Origin: JAJPIG01 sp035531675
GTDB taxonomy: Bacteria > Desulfobacterota > Binatia > Binatales > Binataceae
NCBI GenBank assembly: GCA_035531675.1
Contig: DATKSL010000002.1
Coordinates: 62,001 to 126,000 of the forward strand
DNA length: 64,000 nt
Reading direction: 5' to 3'
Part shown: positions 24,988 through 33,967 of the stretch, in pieces
How positions within the stretch are numbered: position 1 is the first letter of the stretch
Layout of the letters: every line of letters starts with the position of its first letter
The notes under the pieces: model-generated
What the model saw: the letters and a program-made list of their open reading frames with translations, nothing else
What the model was told of the DNA's origin: nothing
Database searches by the model: none
Position numbers and translations under genes: made by a program

Positions 24988-25073
24988 TGGTGCGAGGGGC
25001 GGGACTTGAACCCGCACGGTATTTCTACCACGAGCCCCTCAAACTCGCGTGTCTGCCATTCCACCACCCTCGC
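24988..25073 (-). tRNA. tRNA-Leu (anticodon GAG), CCA encoded
   Basis: Reading the complement from 25073, GCGAGGG pairs with CCCTCGC at the end, the T-loop GGTTCAAGTCC is intact, and the anticodon arm CGAGT-TTGAGGG-GCTCG gives anticodon GAG. A long variable arm (GGTA-GAAA-TACC) marks a class II tRNA. Discriminator A at 24991 is followed by genomic CCA (24988-24990). It lies just downstream of secG on the same strand. Confidence 0.95.
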
Positions 25074-25082
25074 ATCGCACGA

Positions 25083-25442
25083 CTAATGGCTTGCCGGATG
25101 ACTCGGCGCGGCCGGCGCAGCGGGCGCAGCCGCGGGCTTGCTCACCGGCGGCGCCGGTTTGACCGGCGCGGGCGCTGAGGGAAACGAACTGCCGCTGAAG
25201 ATACTGCCGGTTGCCCGCCGGGTCGAACTATAGGCCAGGAAGAGCGAGGTCGCGAAGAACACCGCGGCCAGCGAATAGGTCACCTTGGTCAGCATGTTGC
25301 CGGCGCCGCTGGCGCCGAAGACGGTCTGGCTCGAGCCGCCGAACACGGCGCCGACTTCGGCTCCCTTACCCTGCTGCAGCAGCACGACCACCACGATCGC
25401 GATGCAGACCAGCACGTGAATTACTACTACCGCTTCGATCAT
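25083..25442 (-). CDS. secG: Preprotein translocase subunit SecG
   Basis: 119 residues with two transmembrane segments (about 4-23 and 54-73) and the conserved loop L-L-Q-Q-G-K-G-A-E-V-G-A-V-F-G-G between them. SecG is the small helper subunit of SecYEG in the inner membrane. The C-terminal third is an Ala/Pro-rich tail longer than in Escherichia coli. It follows tpiA by 42 nt and precedes the tRNA-Leu, an order common in several proteobacterial-like lineages. Confidence 0.93.
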   Translation of the reverse strand: MIEAVVVIHVLVCIAIVVVVLLQQGKGAEVGAVFGGSSQTVFGASGAGNMLTKVTYSLAAVFFATSLFLAYSSTRRATGSIFSGSSFPSAPAPVKPAPPVSKPAAAPAAPAAPSHPASH

Positions 25443-25484
25443 CTACCCGTTTCCTGAATCCTTGCCGGCATTGCCGGTCGAACG

Positions 25485-26258
25485 CTAGGCGGCCGCGGCC
25501 CTTACGATCCGCGCGAACGACTCAGCCTTCAAGCTTGCCCCGCCGACCAGAACCCCGTCAATATCCGGGTGCGCGACCAGCGAGTCAACATTGTCGGCCG
25601 TGACGCTGCCGCCGTACAGGATACGGACCGCCCCGGCCACCGCGGGACCGTAATGGTCGGCCAGCGCCTGGCGAATCGCGCCGTGCACCATCCCGGCCTG
25701 CTGCGGAGTCGCATGGCGGCCGGTTCCGATCGCCCATATCGGCTCGTAGGCTATCACCACGCGGGCCAGCTCGTGGGCGGGAACCTGGTCCAGACCATGC
25801 TGCAACTGGGCCAGGACGATCGCCAGCGTCGAGCCCCGGTCGTGCTCCGCCGCGGTCTCACCGACGCACAGGATCGGCGTCAGCCCGTGGCGCAGCGCGG
25901 TCAGCAGTTTGCGATTGATAAGCGCGTCGTCCTCGCCAAAGATATGGCGGCGCTCGGAGTGACCGACGATTACGTAGACCACCCCGAATTCCTTGAGCAT
26001 CGGCGCCGAGACTTCGCCGGTGAAGGCACCGTGGTCGGCGAAGTGCATGTTCTGCGCGCCCAGCGCGATCGACGAGCCGAACAACTCCCGCGCCACCGCC
26101 GGAATATTGATCGCCGGCGGCGCCACCATCACGTCGCGATCGCGGCCGAGCCGCGCAGCATCACGCTCGAGATCCTTGCGCAGCGCGGCCGCCAGCGCCT
26201 GCGACTCGGGCGCGGTCAGGTTCATCTTCCAGTTTCCAGCCATCAACAGTCTGCGCAT
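25485..26258 (-). CDS. tpiA: Triosephosphate isomerase
   Basis: 257-residue TIM barrel. Catalytic landmarks are present: N-W-K-M-N with the substrate Lys, the electrophilic His in G-H-S-E-R-R, and the base Glu in A-Y-E-P-I-W-A-I-G-T-G; phosphate-binding G-G-S-V and G-G-A-S occur near the end. It interconverts glyceraldehyde-3-phosphate and dihydroxyacetone phosphate. It lies 30 nt after pgk in the gap-pgk-tpiA-secG operon. Confidence 0.97.
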   Translation of the reverse strand: MRRLLMAGNWKMNLTAPESQALAAALRKDLERDAARLGRDRDVMVAPPAINIPAVARELFGSSIALGAQNMHFADHGAFTGEVSAPMLKEFGVVYVIVGHSERRHIFGEDDALINRKLLTALRHGLTPILCVGETAAEHDRGSTLAIVLAQLQHGLDQVPAHELARVVIAYEPIWAIGTGRHATPQQAGMVHGAIRQALADHYGPAVAGAVRILYGGSVTADNVDSLVAHPDIDGVLVGGASLKAESFARIVRAAAA

Positions 26259-26288
26259 TGGAGTAACCCGGGCGGAGGTGTGGGCGCG

Positions 26289-27467
26289 TTAGCCTTCGAG
26301 GGCTTTGACGCCGGGCAGTTCGAGACCTTCGAGATATTCGAGCGTGGCGCCGCCGCCGGTCGAGATATGGGTGAAGCGATGGGCCCATGGCGCGCCGGCG
26401 ATCGCCGCCGCGGTGTCGCCGCCGCCGATCAAGCTTTTGAGACCGTCGTGATTCGCAATCGCCTCGCCCACCCGGAGCGTACCCTGGGCAAAGGCCGGCA
26501 GCTCGAAATAGCCGAGCGGTCCGTTCCAGATGACGGTGCGGGCGGTGGCGAGATGGTTGCAGAACTCGTCGACCGTGCGCGGGCCGATATCGAGCGCCAT
26601 CATGTCGGGCGGAATCTGCGTCACGGTTTGCGCGACCGCGCCCGCTTCAGGAGCATACGCCACCAGATGGTCGAGCGGCAGTACGAAGGCCACCTGGCGA
26701 TTGGCCGCCTCGCTCATCAACTGCAGAGCGAGCTCGAGCTTGTCATCCTCGACCCGCGAGCGTCCGACCGCGATACCGCGCGCTTTCAGGAAGGTGTACG
26801 CCATCGCGCCGCCGATCAGCAGCGCGTTGACCTTGGTCAGGAGCCTGCGAATCACGCCGATCTTGTCCGAGACCTTGGCGCCGCCGAGAATCGCGACCAG
26901 CGGCCGCTCCGGATTATCGGTGAAAGCGTGCAGCGCCGCGAGCTCGCGCATCATCAGGAAGCCCGCCGCCCGCTCCGGGATGAACGCCACCACTCCGACC
27001 GTCGAGGCGTGGGCGCGATGCGCGGTGCCGAAGGCGTCGTTGACATAGACGTGCTTGCCGCGCGCCAGCTCATGCGCGAAATCCTTCGCGTTGGCCTCTT
27101 CCTCAGGATGGAAGCGCAGGTTCTCGAGCAGCAACGCTTCGCCCATCGGCAGCGTCTCGACCATCCGGCCCGTTACCTCGCCGATACAATCGGGCGCCAG
27201 CGCCACTTTGCGTCCCAGCACCTCCGTCAGGTAGGCGGCCACCGGCTTGAGGCTCAGGCCGGGGGTGCGCTCCTTGGGACGGCCCAGATGGGAGCAGAGG
27301 ATCGCGGCGCCGCCGTGCTGCATGATGTGGCGGATGGTTTCGAGGCTCGCATCGATTCGCGCCGGATCGGCGATCACGCCCTCTTTCAAAGGGACGTTGA
27401 AATCGCAGCGCACCAGCACGCGTTTGCCGGCGAGCTCCAGCGCCGAGACCGGTGTGATCTTCATCAC
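26289..27467 (-). CDS. pgk: Phosphoglycerate kinase
   Basis: 392 residues, typical length. The N-terminal substrate domain has V-R-C-D-F-N-V-P-L, C-S-H-L-G-R-P-K and L-E-N-L-R-F-H; the nucleotide domain has A-I-L-G-G-A-K-V-S-D-K and ends with G-G-G-D-T-A-A and S-T-G-G-G-A. It transfers phosphate between 1,3-bisphosphoglycerate and ADP. Two adjacent ATGs begin the frame. It sits 26 nt after gap. Confidence 0.97.
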   Translation of the reverse strand: MMKITPVSALELAGKRVLVRCDFNVPLKEGVIADPARIDASLETIRHIMQHGGAAILCSHLGRPKERTPGLSLKPVAAYLTEVLGRKVALAPDCIGEVTGRMVETLPMGEALLLENLRFHPEEEANAKDFAHELARGKHVYVNDAFGTAHRAHASTVGVVAFIPERAAGFLMMRELAALHAFTDNPERPLVAILGGAKVSDKIGVIRRLLTKVNALLIGGAMAYTFLKARGIAVGRSRVEDDKLELALQLMSEAANRQVAFVLPLDHLVAYAPEAGAVAQTVTQIPPDMMALDIGPRTVDEFCNHLATARTVIWNGPLGYFELPAFAQGTLRVGEAIANHDGLKSLIGGGDTAAAIAGAPWAHRFTHISTGGGATLEYLEGLELPGVKALEG

Positions 27468-27493
27468 GACTTAACCGCTGACCGATCCGACGC

Positions 27494-28498
27494 CTACGCT
27501 TTCGAGGCGACGAAGGCGGTGACGTCGGCCAGCCGGCACGAGTAGCCCCATTCGTTATCGTACCACGAGAACACTTTGGCCAGCTTGCCGTCGATCACCT
27601 TGGTCAGCGGCGCGTCGAAGATCGATGAATTCGTGTTGCCATTGTAGTCGGCCGAAACCAGCGGCAGGTCGCTGTAGCCGAGAATGCCCTTGAGCGGACC
27701 TTCGGCCGCGGCCTTCATCGCCGCCTTGACGCCGTCGACGTCGGTCGGGCGGTCGAGGGTCACGGTCAAATCGACCACCGAGACATTCGCCGTCGGCACC
27801 CGGATCGCGATCCCGTCGAGCTTGCCCTTGAGCGCCGGCAGCACCAGCCCGATGGCACGCGCCGCACCGGTCGAAGTCGGCACCATCGAGAGCGCCGAGG
27901 CGCGGGCGCGGCGAAGATCTTTATGGGGTCCATCGACCAGGTTCTGATCGCCGGTATAGGAGTGCACGGTGGTCATCAGGCCGTGCACGATGCCGAAGCT
28001 TTCGTGCAGCACCTTGGCGATCGGCGCCAGGCAATTGGTGGTGCACGAAGCGTTTGAGATCACCTGATGCTGGCGCGGGTCGTAAGCGTCCTGGTTGACG
28101 CCCATGCACAGCGTGACGTCGGCGTTGTCGCCCGGCGCGCTGATTATCACCTTGCGGGCGCCGGCCGTGAGATGGGCGGCGGCCTTGTCGCGCTGGGTGA
28201 ACAGCCCGGTCGATTCGACCACGATCTCCACGCCCATCTTCGACCACGGCAGCTTGGCCGGGTCGCGCTCGGCGAGCACCGTGAGGGCGTGGCCGTCGAT
28301 CATGATCTGATTGCCCTCGGCCTTGATCTGCTGCTTGAGCGTGCCGTGCACTGAGTCATATTTCAGCAGATGGGCGAGCGTCGCGGCGTCGGTGATGTCG
28401 TTGACCGCCACCACCTCCAACTGCCGATTGTCGAGCGCCGCGCGTAGAAACATTCGGCCAATTCGGCCGAACCCGTTGATAGCGATCCTGGCCGCCAC
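27494..28498 (-). CDS. gap: Glyceraldehyde-3-phosphate dehydrogenase (NAD type)
   Basis: 334 residues from GTG 28498, preceded by AAGGAGGAAC. The N-terminal G-F-G-R-I-G-R binds the dinucleotide and Asp34 (V-N-D) favours NAD over NADP. Active Cys152 lies in S-N-A-S-C-T-T-N-C. First gene of the gap-pgk-tpiA-secG(-tRNA) operon. It can act in glycolysis or gluconeogenesis. Confidence 0.97.
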   Translation of the reverse strand: MAARIAINGFGRIGRMFLRAALDNRQLEVVAVNDITDAATLAHLLKYDSVHGTLKQQIKAEGNQIMIDGHALTVLAERDPAKLPWSKMGVEIVVESTGLFTQRDKAAAHLTAGARKVIISAPGDNADVTLCMGVNQDAYDPRQHQVISNASCTTNCLAPIAKVLHESFGIVHGLMTTVHSYTGDQNLVDGPHKDLRRARASALSMVPTSTGAARAIGLVLPALKGKLDGIAIRVPTANVSVVDLTVTLDRPTDVDGVKAAMKAAAEGPLKGILGYSDLPLVSADYNGNTNSSIFDAPLTKVIDGKLAKVFSWYDNEWGYSCRLADVTAFVASKA

Positions 28499-28841
28499 TG
28501 GTCCGTTCCTCCTTAGATCTTGAGAAGCTCCGAGCAGGTGTTAGGCAAAATCCGCGCCATCGAAGCCCAACCCAAAAAATACGCTATCACAATCCGTGGC
28601 GAATGTTAGGCCGACGCCCGCCGCGATCGCGATGGGACTCCGACGGCTACAACCTGCGTCGGATGGATGCAGCTCGCACTAATCGCGACCGGAACAGCGC
28701 GTTCGTGCGGCGAATTCGCGCGGGCCATTCGGTTGATAGGCGCGGCGCCGGGCGGGCGGCAAATCTACCCCGGCGGCGAAGGGCTGTTTCAGATTCTCTG
28801 CGAATACGTATAATTGACTGGTTTCGGGCTGAGCGGGGTTT
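28499..28841. other. Divergent promoter region of gap operon and tol operon
   Basis: No gene seen in 343 nt. A perfect -10 box TATAAT (28809-28814) lies 27 nt before the tolQ ATG, with a poor -35 (TGTTTC-like, 28786-28791). On the minus strand an AT-rich patch (about 28573-28595) could hold the gap promoter, but no clear boxes were found. Confidence 0.4.
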
Positions 28842-29552
28842 ATGGTTCACGAGCTTAGCGGCAGCGGGGTGGGGGTGACGGACCTGATCCTGAACACGGG
28901 TCTCTTCGTGCAGGGGATCCTGGTGCTGCTGGTTTTCTTTTCGGTCGTGAGCTGGGGAATCATCCTCTACAAGTTCAGCCAGATCTCCTACGCGCGGCGC
29001 GAATCCGAACGTTTCATCGCGATCTTCTGGGAATCCAAGAACCTCGCCGCGATTCATACCGCCAGCGTCGGACTCAAGCGCAGCCCGGTGGCGCAGGTGT
29101 TTCGCGCCGGCTACCAGGAACTGCTGCAACTGACCCGCGCCAAGCGCCAGGCGGTCGGCGCCGAGACCGGCTTCTCGACCGATCTCGGCGGCGTCGAGAA
29201 CGTCAGCCGCGCGATGAAGCGCCAGCAGAACGTCGAATTGACCAAGCTCGAAGCCGGCCTGCCGTTTCTCGCCACCACCGCCTCGACCTGCCCCTTCATC
29301 GGGCTGTTGGGCACGGTGTGGGGCATCATGACCGCCTTCATGGGGCTGTCGGCGGCCCATACCTCGAACATCCAGGCGGTCGCGCCCGGTATCGCCGAGG
29401 CCTTGATCACCACGCTGGCCGGCCTGTTCGCGGCGATCCCGGCGCAGGCGTTTTACAACCATCTGAGCGCCAAGGTGCGCGAGCTGGATATCGAGATGGG
29501 CAACTTCGTTTCTGAATTCCTGAATATCGCGGAGCGTCATTTCCTGTCGTAG
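28842..29552 (+). CDS. tolQ: Tol-Pal system proton channel subunit TolQ
   Basis: 236-residue MotA/TolQ/ExbB-family protein with three transmembrane helices (about 18-40, 137-160, 173-196). The conserved channel segment L-L-G-T-V-W-G-I-M-T-A-F and G-I-A-E-A-L-I-T-T-L-A-G-L-F-A-A-I-P-A are present. With TolR it uses proton flow to energise TolA and constrict the outer membrane at division. First gene of the tol operon. Confidence 0.95.
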   Translation: MVHELSGSGVGVTDLILNTGLFVQGILVLLVFFSVVSWGIILYKFSQISYARRESERFIAIFWESKNLAAIHTASVGLKRSPVAQVFRAGYQELLQLTRAKRQAVGAETGFSTDLGGVENVSRAMKRQQNVELTKLEAGLPFLATTASTCPFIGLLGTVWGIMTAFMGLSAAHTSNIQAVAPGIAEALITTLAGLFAAIPAQAFYNHLSAKVRELDIEMGNFVSEFLNIAERHFLS

Positions 29553-29563
29553 GCGTTTGCGCC

Positions 29564-30025
29564 ATGGCCTTTGAACCCGGACAACGCGGCCAACTGGTTT
29601 CGCAGATCAACGTCACCCCGCTGGTCGACGTGATGCTGGTGCTGCTGCTGATCTTCATGATCACCGCGCCGATCATCCAGCAGGGCGTGCAGGTCGCGCT
29701 GCCGCGGGTCAAGGCCGAGGGGCTGCCCGGCAAGGAAGAGCAGTTCGTGGTCTCGGTGACGCACGACAAGGGTATCTATCTGAACGACACCCGGATGACG
29801 CGCGAGGAGCTGACCGACAAGCTGCGCGCGATCGCCAAGCAGCGTCCCGACCGCGAGGTTTTCATCCGCGCCGACCAGAACGTCCCCTATGGTGTGGTGG
29901 TATCGACGATGGCTGCGATCAAGGCGGCCGGAATCGACAAGGTCGGCTTGGTGACCCAGATGCCGGCGGCGGAAGATGCGGGCTCCACGCCGGACGAGCA
30001 CGCCAATGGCACGTCCGGACCTTAA
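29564..30025 (+). CDS. tolR: Tol-Pal system subunit TolR
   Basis: 153-residue ExbD/TolR protein: one transmembrane helix (about 22-42) with the essential Asp in T-P-L-V-D-V-M-L-V-L-L, then a periplasmic domain (V-F-I-R-A-D-Q-N-V-P-Y). Starts 11 nt after tolQ; its end overlaps the proposed tolA start by 20 nt. Confidence 0.95.
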   Translation: MAFEPGQRGQLVSQINVTPLVDVMLVLLLIFMITAPIIQQGVQVALPRVKAEGLPGKEEQFVVSVTHDKGIYLNDTRMTREELTDKLRAIAKQRPDREVFIRADQNVPYGVVVSTMAAIKAAGIDKVGLVTQMPAAEDAGSTPDEHANGTSGP

Positions 30026-31031
30026 TGGCGGCCGGCGGCGCCTGGGCTATTTCGCGGCGATCGCCGCCTCGGCGCTGGCCCATGTCGGGCTGGTGGTGCT
30101 GTTCCTGCTCGTGCTGCCACGGTTCCTGCACGTGAACCGGGCTACGCCGCCCGCCTACACGGTGCAGATTCTCGATAATCTGCCGGCCGGCGACCTCGGC
30201 ACGCATCCGCTGCCGCGGCTTTCCCGTCGCCATCGCACGCGACGCGAGCTCCGTCAGGAAGCGGAGAAGACCGCCTCGCCGATCATTGCGCCGCGCGAGC
30301 CCGACTCCAACGCGATCGCGCTCAACGATCGGCGGCCGACCCCGACCCCTACGCCGACGCCCACCCCGCGGCCCGAACCGACGCCGACCGCGCGACCGCA
30401 TCGGCACCGTACCCCTCGCCCGACGCCCCGGCCGACCCCACATCATCATCATCGGGAGCGGCCGACCCCGCTGCCCACGCCCATCGCGCGCCGCCATCGG
30501 GAGCGGCTGCGGCACAAGGGCAAGCCCGAGCCGAGCGTGATGGTCGCGAAGGCCGAGCCCACGCCCGACCTGAAGCGCCAGCTCGAGAAGCTTCACGAGC
30601 AACTCGAGAAAGAAAGCAAGAACGTCACGCCGCCGCGTTCTAACCCTGACAATGGCAGCGGTCCGGTGGTGGCGAGCACCGGCAGCAGCGGCACGGGTTA
30701 CGGCGTCGGGCCGGGTACCGGCAGCGCCGGGATTCAAAAGGACCCGGAGTTTCTGCTCTACTACGAGACCATCAGGAAGCGGATCAAAGATGCGTGGAGT
30801 TTTCCCGGGGCGAACAACGATCTCAGCACCGAGGTGCTGTTCGCCATCGGACCCAATGGTGAATTGAACGGAGTCAAGGTGATCGAGAGTTCGCGCGACG
30901 CCGCTTTCGACGATTCGGTGATCCGCGCGATCCGGCGGGCGGCGCCGTTCCCGCCGCCGCCCGAGAAGTATCGTTCGCAGTTCGAGCAGGGGGTGGAGGC
31001 GGAGTTCAAACCCGGCGATTTGAATTCCTAG
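30006..31031 (+). CDS. tolA: TolA/TonB-like periplasm-spanning protein
   Basis: 341 residues from ATG 30006 (an in-frame ATG at 29976 is possible). One N-terminal transmembrane helix (about 16-38) is followed by a long linker: first Arg-rich, then Thr-Pro repeats (about 105-160) with a poly-His patch, then a charged helix. The last 95 residues form a TonB/TolA C-terminal domain (Y-Y-E-T-I-R-K-R-I, V-K-V-I-E-S-S, A-I-R-R-A-A-P-F-P-P-P). Position between tolR and tolB makes it the TolA equivalent, but the Pro-rich linker is TonB-style rather than the Ala/Lys helix of enterobacterial TolA. Confidence 0.85.
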   Translation: MARPDLNGGRRRLGYFAAIAASALAHVGLVVLFLLVLPRFLHVNRATPPAYTVQILDNLPAGDLGTHPLPRLSRRHRTRRELRQEAEKTASPIIAPREPDSNAIALNDRRPTPTPTPTPTPRPEPTPTARPHRHRTPRPTPRPTPHHHHRERPTPLPTPIARRHRERLRHKGKPEPSVMVAKAEPTPDLKRQLEKLHEQLEKESKNVTPPRSNPDNGSGPVVASTGSSGTGYGVGPGTGSAGIQKDPEFLLYYETIRKRIKDAWSFPGANNDLSTEVLFAIGPNGELNGVKVIESSRDAAFDDSVIRAIRRAAPFPPPPEKYRSQFEQGVEAEFKPGDLNS

Positions 31032-31093
31032 CCGGGCGCGGGCGCGACGATGAGGCGGCGGCTCGATTCTGAAGCGACGGGTGTCCAGTAAAA

Positions 31094-32398
31094 ATGAAAC
31101 GGCTTATCCCTGCATTGGTAATGATCGTGATCGCGTGCGCCGCGGCGCCGGCGCCGGCACAGCCGCTCAAGATGACCATCACCGGCGGCAACCGGGTCTC
31201 GAATATCGCGCTGTCACAGCTCAAGGACTTGGGCGGCGACCAGGGGCGGCTGTCGGCGCACTTCGTCAGCACGCTGACGCGCAACCTCAAGCTGTCGGGC
31301 GATTTCAAGGTGCTCGATCCCGCGTCCTATATCGAGAAGCCGCAGAGTTCGGGTATCGACGTCGGTCAAATCAATTTCGGCGACTGGAGCTCGATTAGCG
31401 CCGACTTCCTGGTCAAAGGTTCGATCCAGGTCAACGGCTCCCAGGTCTCGCTGGTCGCGATGCTGTTCGATGTCAGCACCCAGCAACGGATGATGGGCAA
31501 GCGCTTCGTCGGCGGGCCGGGCGATGTGCGCGAGATGGCGCGGCTGTTCGCCGACGCCGTGATGAAGTCAGTTACCGGGGTGCGCGGCCCGTTCAACACC
31601 AAGCTCGCCTTTGTCTCGACCCACGGCGGCCGCTTCAAGGAGGTCTACGTCTCGTACCTCGACGGCGACCGCCTGTTTCAGATCACCAACAACCCCACCA
31701 TCAACCTGTTCCCGCATTTCGACCACAGCGCGCGCCATCTGATCTATCTCTCGTATAAGAGCGGCGAGCCGGCGCTCTACCTGGTCGACCTCGCCGCCAA
31801 ACGCGAGGTGAAAATCCAGAGCGGTTCGGGCCGGATGGTGGGCGGCGCGCTGACGCCCAACGATCAGATCGTGGCGGCCATCGAGTCGGGTGGCTATACC
31901 AATCTCTACCTGCTCGACAGCGCCGGTAATCGGCTGCGCGCGCTGACTCACGGCAACGCGATCAACGTCAACCCGGCGGTTTCGCCCGATGGCTCCCAAC
32001 TCGCCTTCTGCTCCGATCGTTCGGGGCGGCCGCAGATCTACGTGATGTCGCTGACCGGCGGCGCGGCGCGGCGCGTAACTTACGAAGGCAGCTACAACAC
32101 CTCGCCCGCCTTCTCGCCCGACGGCAGCAAGATCGCTTATGAAAGCCGCGAGGGCGGCCGTTTCGACATCTACGTGATACCTACCGCCGGCGGCAAGGCG
32201 GCCCGGCTCACCAGCGGCGGCAGCAGCACCTCCCCATCGTGGTCGCCCGATGGGCGCTATATCGTGTTCAGCTCGACGCGCGAAGGTCGTGCGCGCATCT
32301 ATATAATGCAGGTGGACAATCCTAAAATCATTTCTGCACTTACGGAGGATAACGGCAATGACACATCACCAGCATGGTCGTGGTGGCTTGGGGAGTAA
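31094..32398 (+). CDS. tolB: Tol-Pal system beta-propeller protein TolB
   Basis: 434 residues with a signal peptide (1-22, A-P-A-Q). The N-terminal domain binds TolA; the C-terminal six-bladed propeller shows WD40-like repeats S-P-D-G-S-Q-L-A-F, S-P-D-G-S-K-I-A-Y and S-P-D-G-R-Y-I-V-F. It binds Pal in the periplasm. Its 3' end overlaps pal by 41 nt in a different frame, so the two are translated in coupled fashion. Confidence 0.96.
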   Translation: MKRLIPALVMIVIACAAAPAPAQPLKMTITGGNRVSNIALSQLKDLGGDQGRLSAHFVSTLTRNLKLSGDFKVLDPASYIEKPQSSGIDVGQINFGDWSSISADFLVKGSIQVNGSQVSLVAMLFDVSTQQRMMGKRFVGGPGDVREMARLFADAVMKSVTGVRGPFNTKLAFVSTHGGRFKEVYVSYLDGDRLFQITNNPTINLFPHFDHSARHLIYLSYKSGEPALYLVDLAAKREVKIQSGSGRMVGGALTPNDQIVAAIESGGYTNLYLLDSAGNRLRALTHGNAINVNPAVSPDGSQLAFCSDRSGRPQIYVMSLTGGAARRVTYEGSYNTSPAFSPDGSKIAYESREGGRFDIYVIPTAGGKAARLTSGGSSTSPSWSPDGRYIVFSSTREGRARIYIMQVDNPKIISALTEDNGNDTSPAWSWWLGE

Positions 32399-32936
32399 TT
32401 CAGGCGGGCTGTGGCGGGCCGCGGCGCTGCTGTTGGTAGCGGTGGCGTTGGGGTTTGCGGGTTGTTCGTCGAACAAGCCGAAGCCCGGCGCCGCCGGCGC
32501 CAATCCGAACGGCAGCGGGCTGGGTTCGGAAAATCTCGGCGCTAACGGCGGCAGCTCGCTCAACAAGTTCAGTAGCGGCGGCTCGCTCGGCGGACAAGGC
32601 GGTCCGCTGGCCGATATCCATTTCGGCTATAACGACTACACCGTGACGCCCCAGGATGGCGAAGTGCTGAAGAAGAATGCCGAATGGCTGCAGCAGCATA
32701 CCGGCGCCCGCGTTCAGATCGAGGGCCATTGCGACGAGCGCGGCTCCGAGGAATACAATATCGCGCTTGGCGCGCGGCGCGCGCAGGCCGCCAAGGATTA
32801 CCTCGAAACACTGGGTGTCCCGGCCGACCGCATGTCGACTATCAGCTACGGCAAGGAGCTGCCGCTGTGCACCGAACACAACGACGATTGCTGGGCCCAG
32901 AATCGCCGCGACCACTTCGTGGTCCAGGGCTCGTAG
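32358..32936 (+). CDS. pal: Peptidoglycan-associated lipoprotein Pal
   Basis: 192 residues. A GGAGG lies 11 nt before the ATG. The lipobox G-F-A-G-C (about residues 30-34) predicts an outer-membrane lipoprotein. After a Gly/Ser-rich linker, an OmpA-type domain carries the peptidoglycan-binding G-H-C-D-E-R-G-S-x-x-Y-N and L-G-A-R-R-A motifs. Anchors the outer membrane to the wall. It overlaps tolB by 41 nt. Confidence 0.96.
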   Translation: MTHHQHGRGGLGSNSGGLWRAAALLLVAVALGFAGCSSNKPKPGAAGANPNGSGLGSENLGANGGSSLNKFSSGGSLGGQGGPLADIHFGYNDYTVTPQDGEVLKKNAEWLQQHTGARVQIEGHCDERGSEEYNIALGARRAQAAKDYLETLGVPADRMSTISYGKELPLCTEHNDDCWAQNRRDHFVVQGS

Positions 32937-32941
32937 CACCG

Positions 32942-33910
32942 ATGCGTGAGGCCTCAGGTGCTCTGGCGTGGCGCCTAATCGCGCTCGCCGCAGCGATGGC
33001 GATGGTCGCCGGATGCGCTCCGGCCCAGCCCGAGATGCAGCAGGTGACCAGCAACCAGTTCGCGCTGCGCGGGTTGGTCGCCACCGATCAGCAGCAGATC
33101 GACGCGCTCAAGCAGCGGGTCAGCCAGCTTCAGGATCAGATCGAGGAGCTGCGCCACGGCGGCGCGGCCGGCGGCGGCGCCGGCAACGCCCAGATGAGCG
33201 CGCTCGCGGCGCGCGTCAGCAAGCTCGAGAGCGCCGTCAGCACCCTGCAAGGCGGCGCGGCTCCGACCCCCGGCGCGGCCCTGTTGCCCCCGGGTACGGC
33301 CCCGACACCCGGCGCGCCCGGCGCCGAAACCGGCGGCGGCGCGGCCGGGATGCCGCCGGCGCCCGGAAGTACACCACCGCCGGAATTCGCGACCGGCACG
33401 TCACCGCCAGGCACAGAACCCGGAGCGGAGACCGGCGGCGAAGCCGCTCCTGAAGCGCCCCCGGCCGCCGAGGGTCCGGACTGGCACGCGACTATCGATC
33501 CCGAACTGGCCGCCGCCAATAGCAGTGGCGACCCGGGCGCATCGGTGTACCGCAAGGGGCTCGAGCATATGAAGGCCGGCCAGTACCAGGAAGCAGAGGC
33601 GAGCTTGTCGACCCTGATGCATCGCTTCCCGAAATCGCCGCTCTCGGAGCCGGCGGAATATTTTTCCGCCAACGCGCTCTATGAGTCGGGCAAGTACGAT
33701 CAGGCGATCCTGCAATTCAACGATCTCGCGATGCGCTTCCCGAAGGGCCGCTTCACCTGCGCCGCGCTGCTGCGCGAAGGTCAGGCTTTCGTCCAGATCA
33801 ATGACCGAATCGACGCCCGACTGACGTTGCAGAAGCTGGTCAGCGATCATAGCGATTGCCCCGAGGCGTCGGAGGCGAGCGCGATGATGAAAAACCTGGC
33901 CAGCGACTAA
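32942..33910 (+). CDS. cpoB: Tol-Pal accessory protein CpoB/YbgF
   Basis: 322 residues from ATG 32942, 5 nt after pal. The N-terminus is a lipoprotein-type signal (M-V-A-G-C), unlike the cleaved signal of Escherichia coli CpoB. A trimerising coiled coil (Q-Q-I-D-A-L-K-Q-R-V-S-Q-L-Q-D-Q-I) is followed by a long Gly/Pro/Ala linker and three TPR-like repeats at the end (Y-R-K-G-L-E-H-M-K-A-G-Q-Y, F-S-A-N-A-L-Y-E-S-G-K-Y). CpoB links peptidoglycan synthesis to Tol during constriction. Confidence 0.88.
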   Translation: MREASGALAWRLIALAAAMAMVAGCAPAQPEMQQVTSNQFALRGLVATDQQQIDALKQRVSQLQDQIEELRHGGAAGGGAGNAQMSALAARVSKLESAVSTLQGGAAPTPGAALLPPGTAPTPGAPGAETGGGAAGMPPAPGSTPPPEFATGTSPPGTEPGAETGGEAAPEAPPAAEGPDWHATIDPELAAANSSGDPGASVYRKGLEHMKAGQYQEAEASLSTLMHRFPKSPLSEPAEYFSANALYESGKYDQAILQFNDLAMRFPKGRFTCAALLREGQAFVQINDRIDARLTLQKLVSDHSDCPEASEASAMMKNLASD

Positions 33911-33967
33911 CGTGCGAGCGCGGCCGGCCGCTGCCGCCGTCGCGGCGCCGGGGACTCAAGATCGCCG

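Noticed and set aside
25569..27545. 658-codon + strand frame opposite tpiA and pgk
   Set aside because: Antisense shadow of two certain glycolytic genes; Arg/Gln/His-rich composition typical of complement frames in high-G+C DNA.
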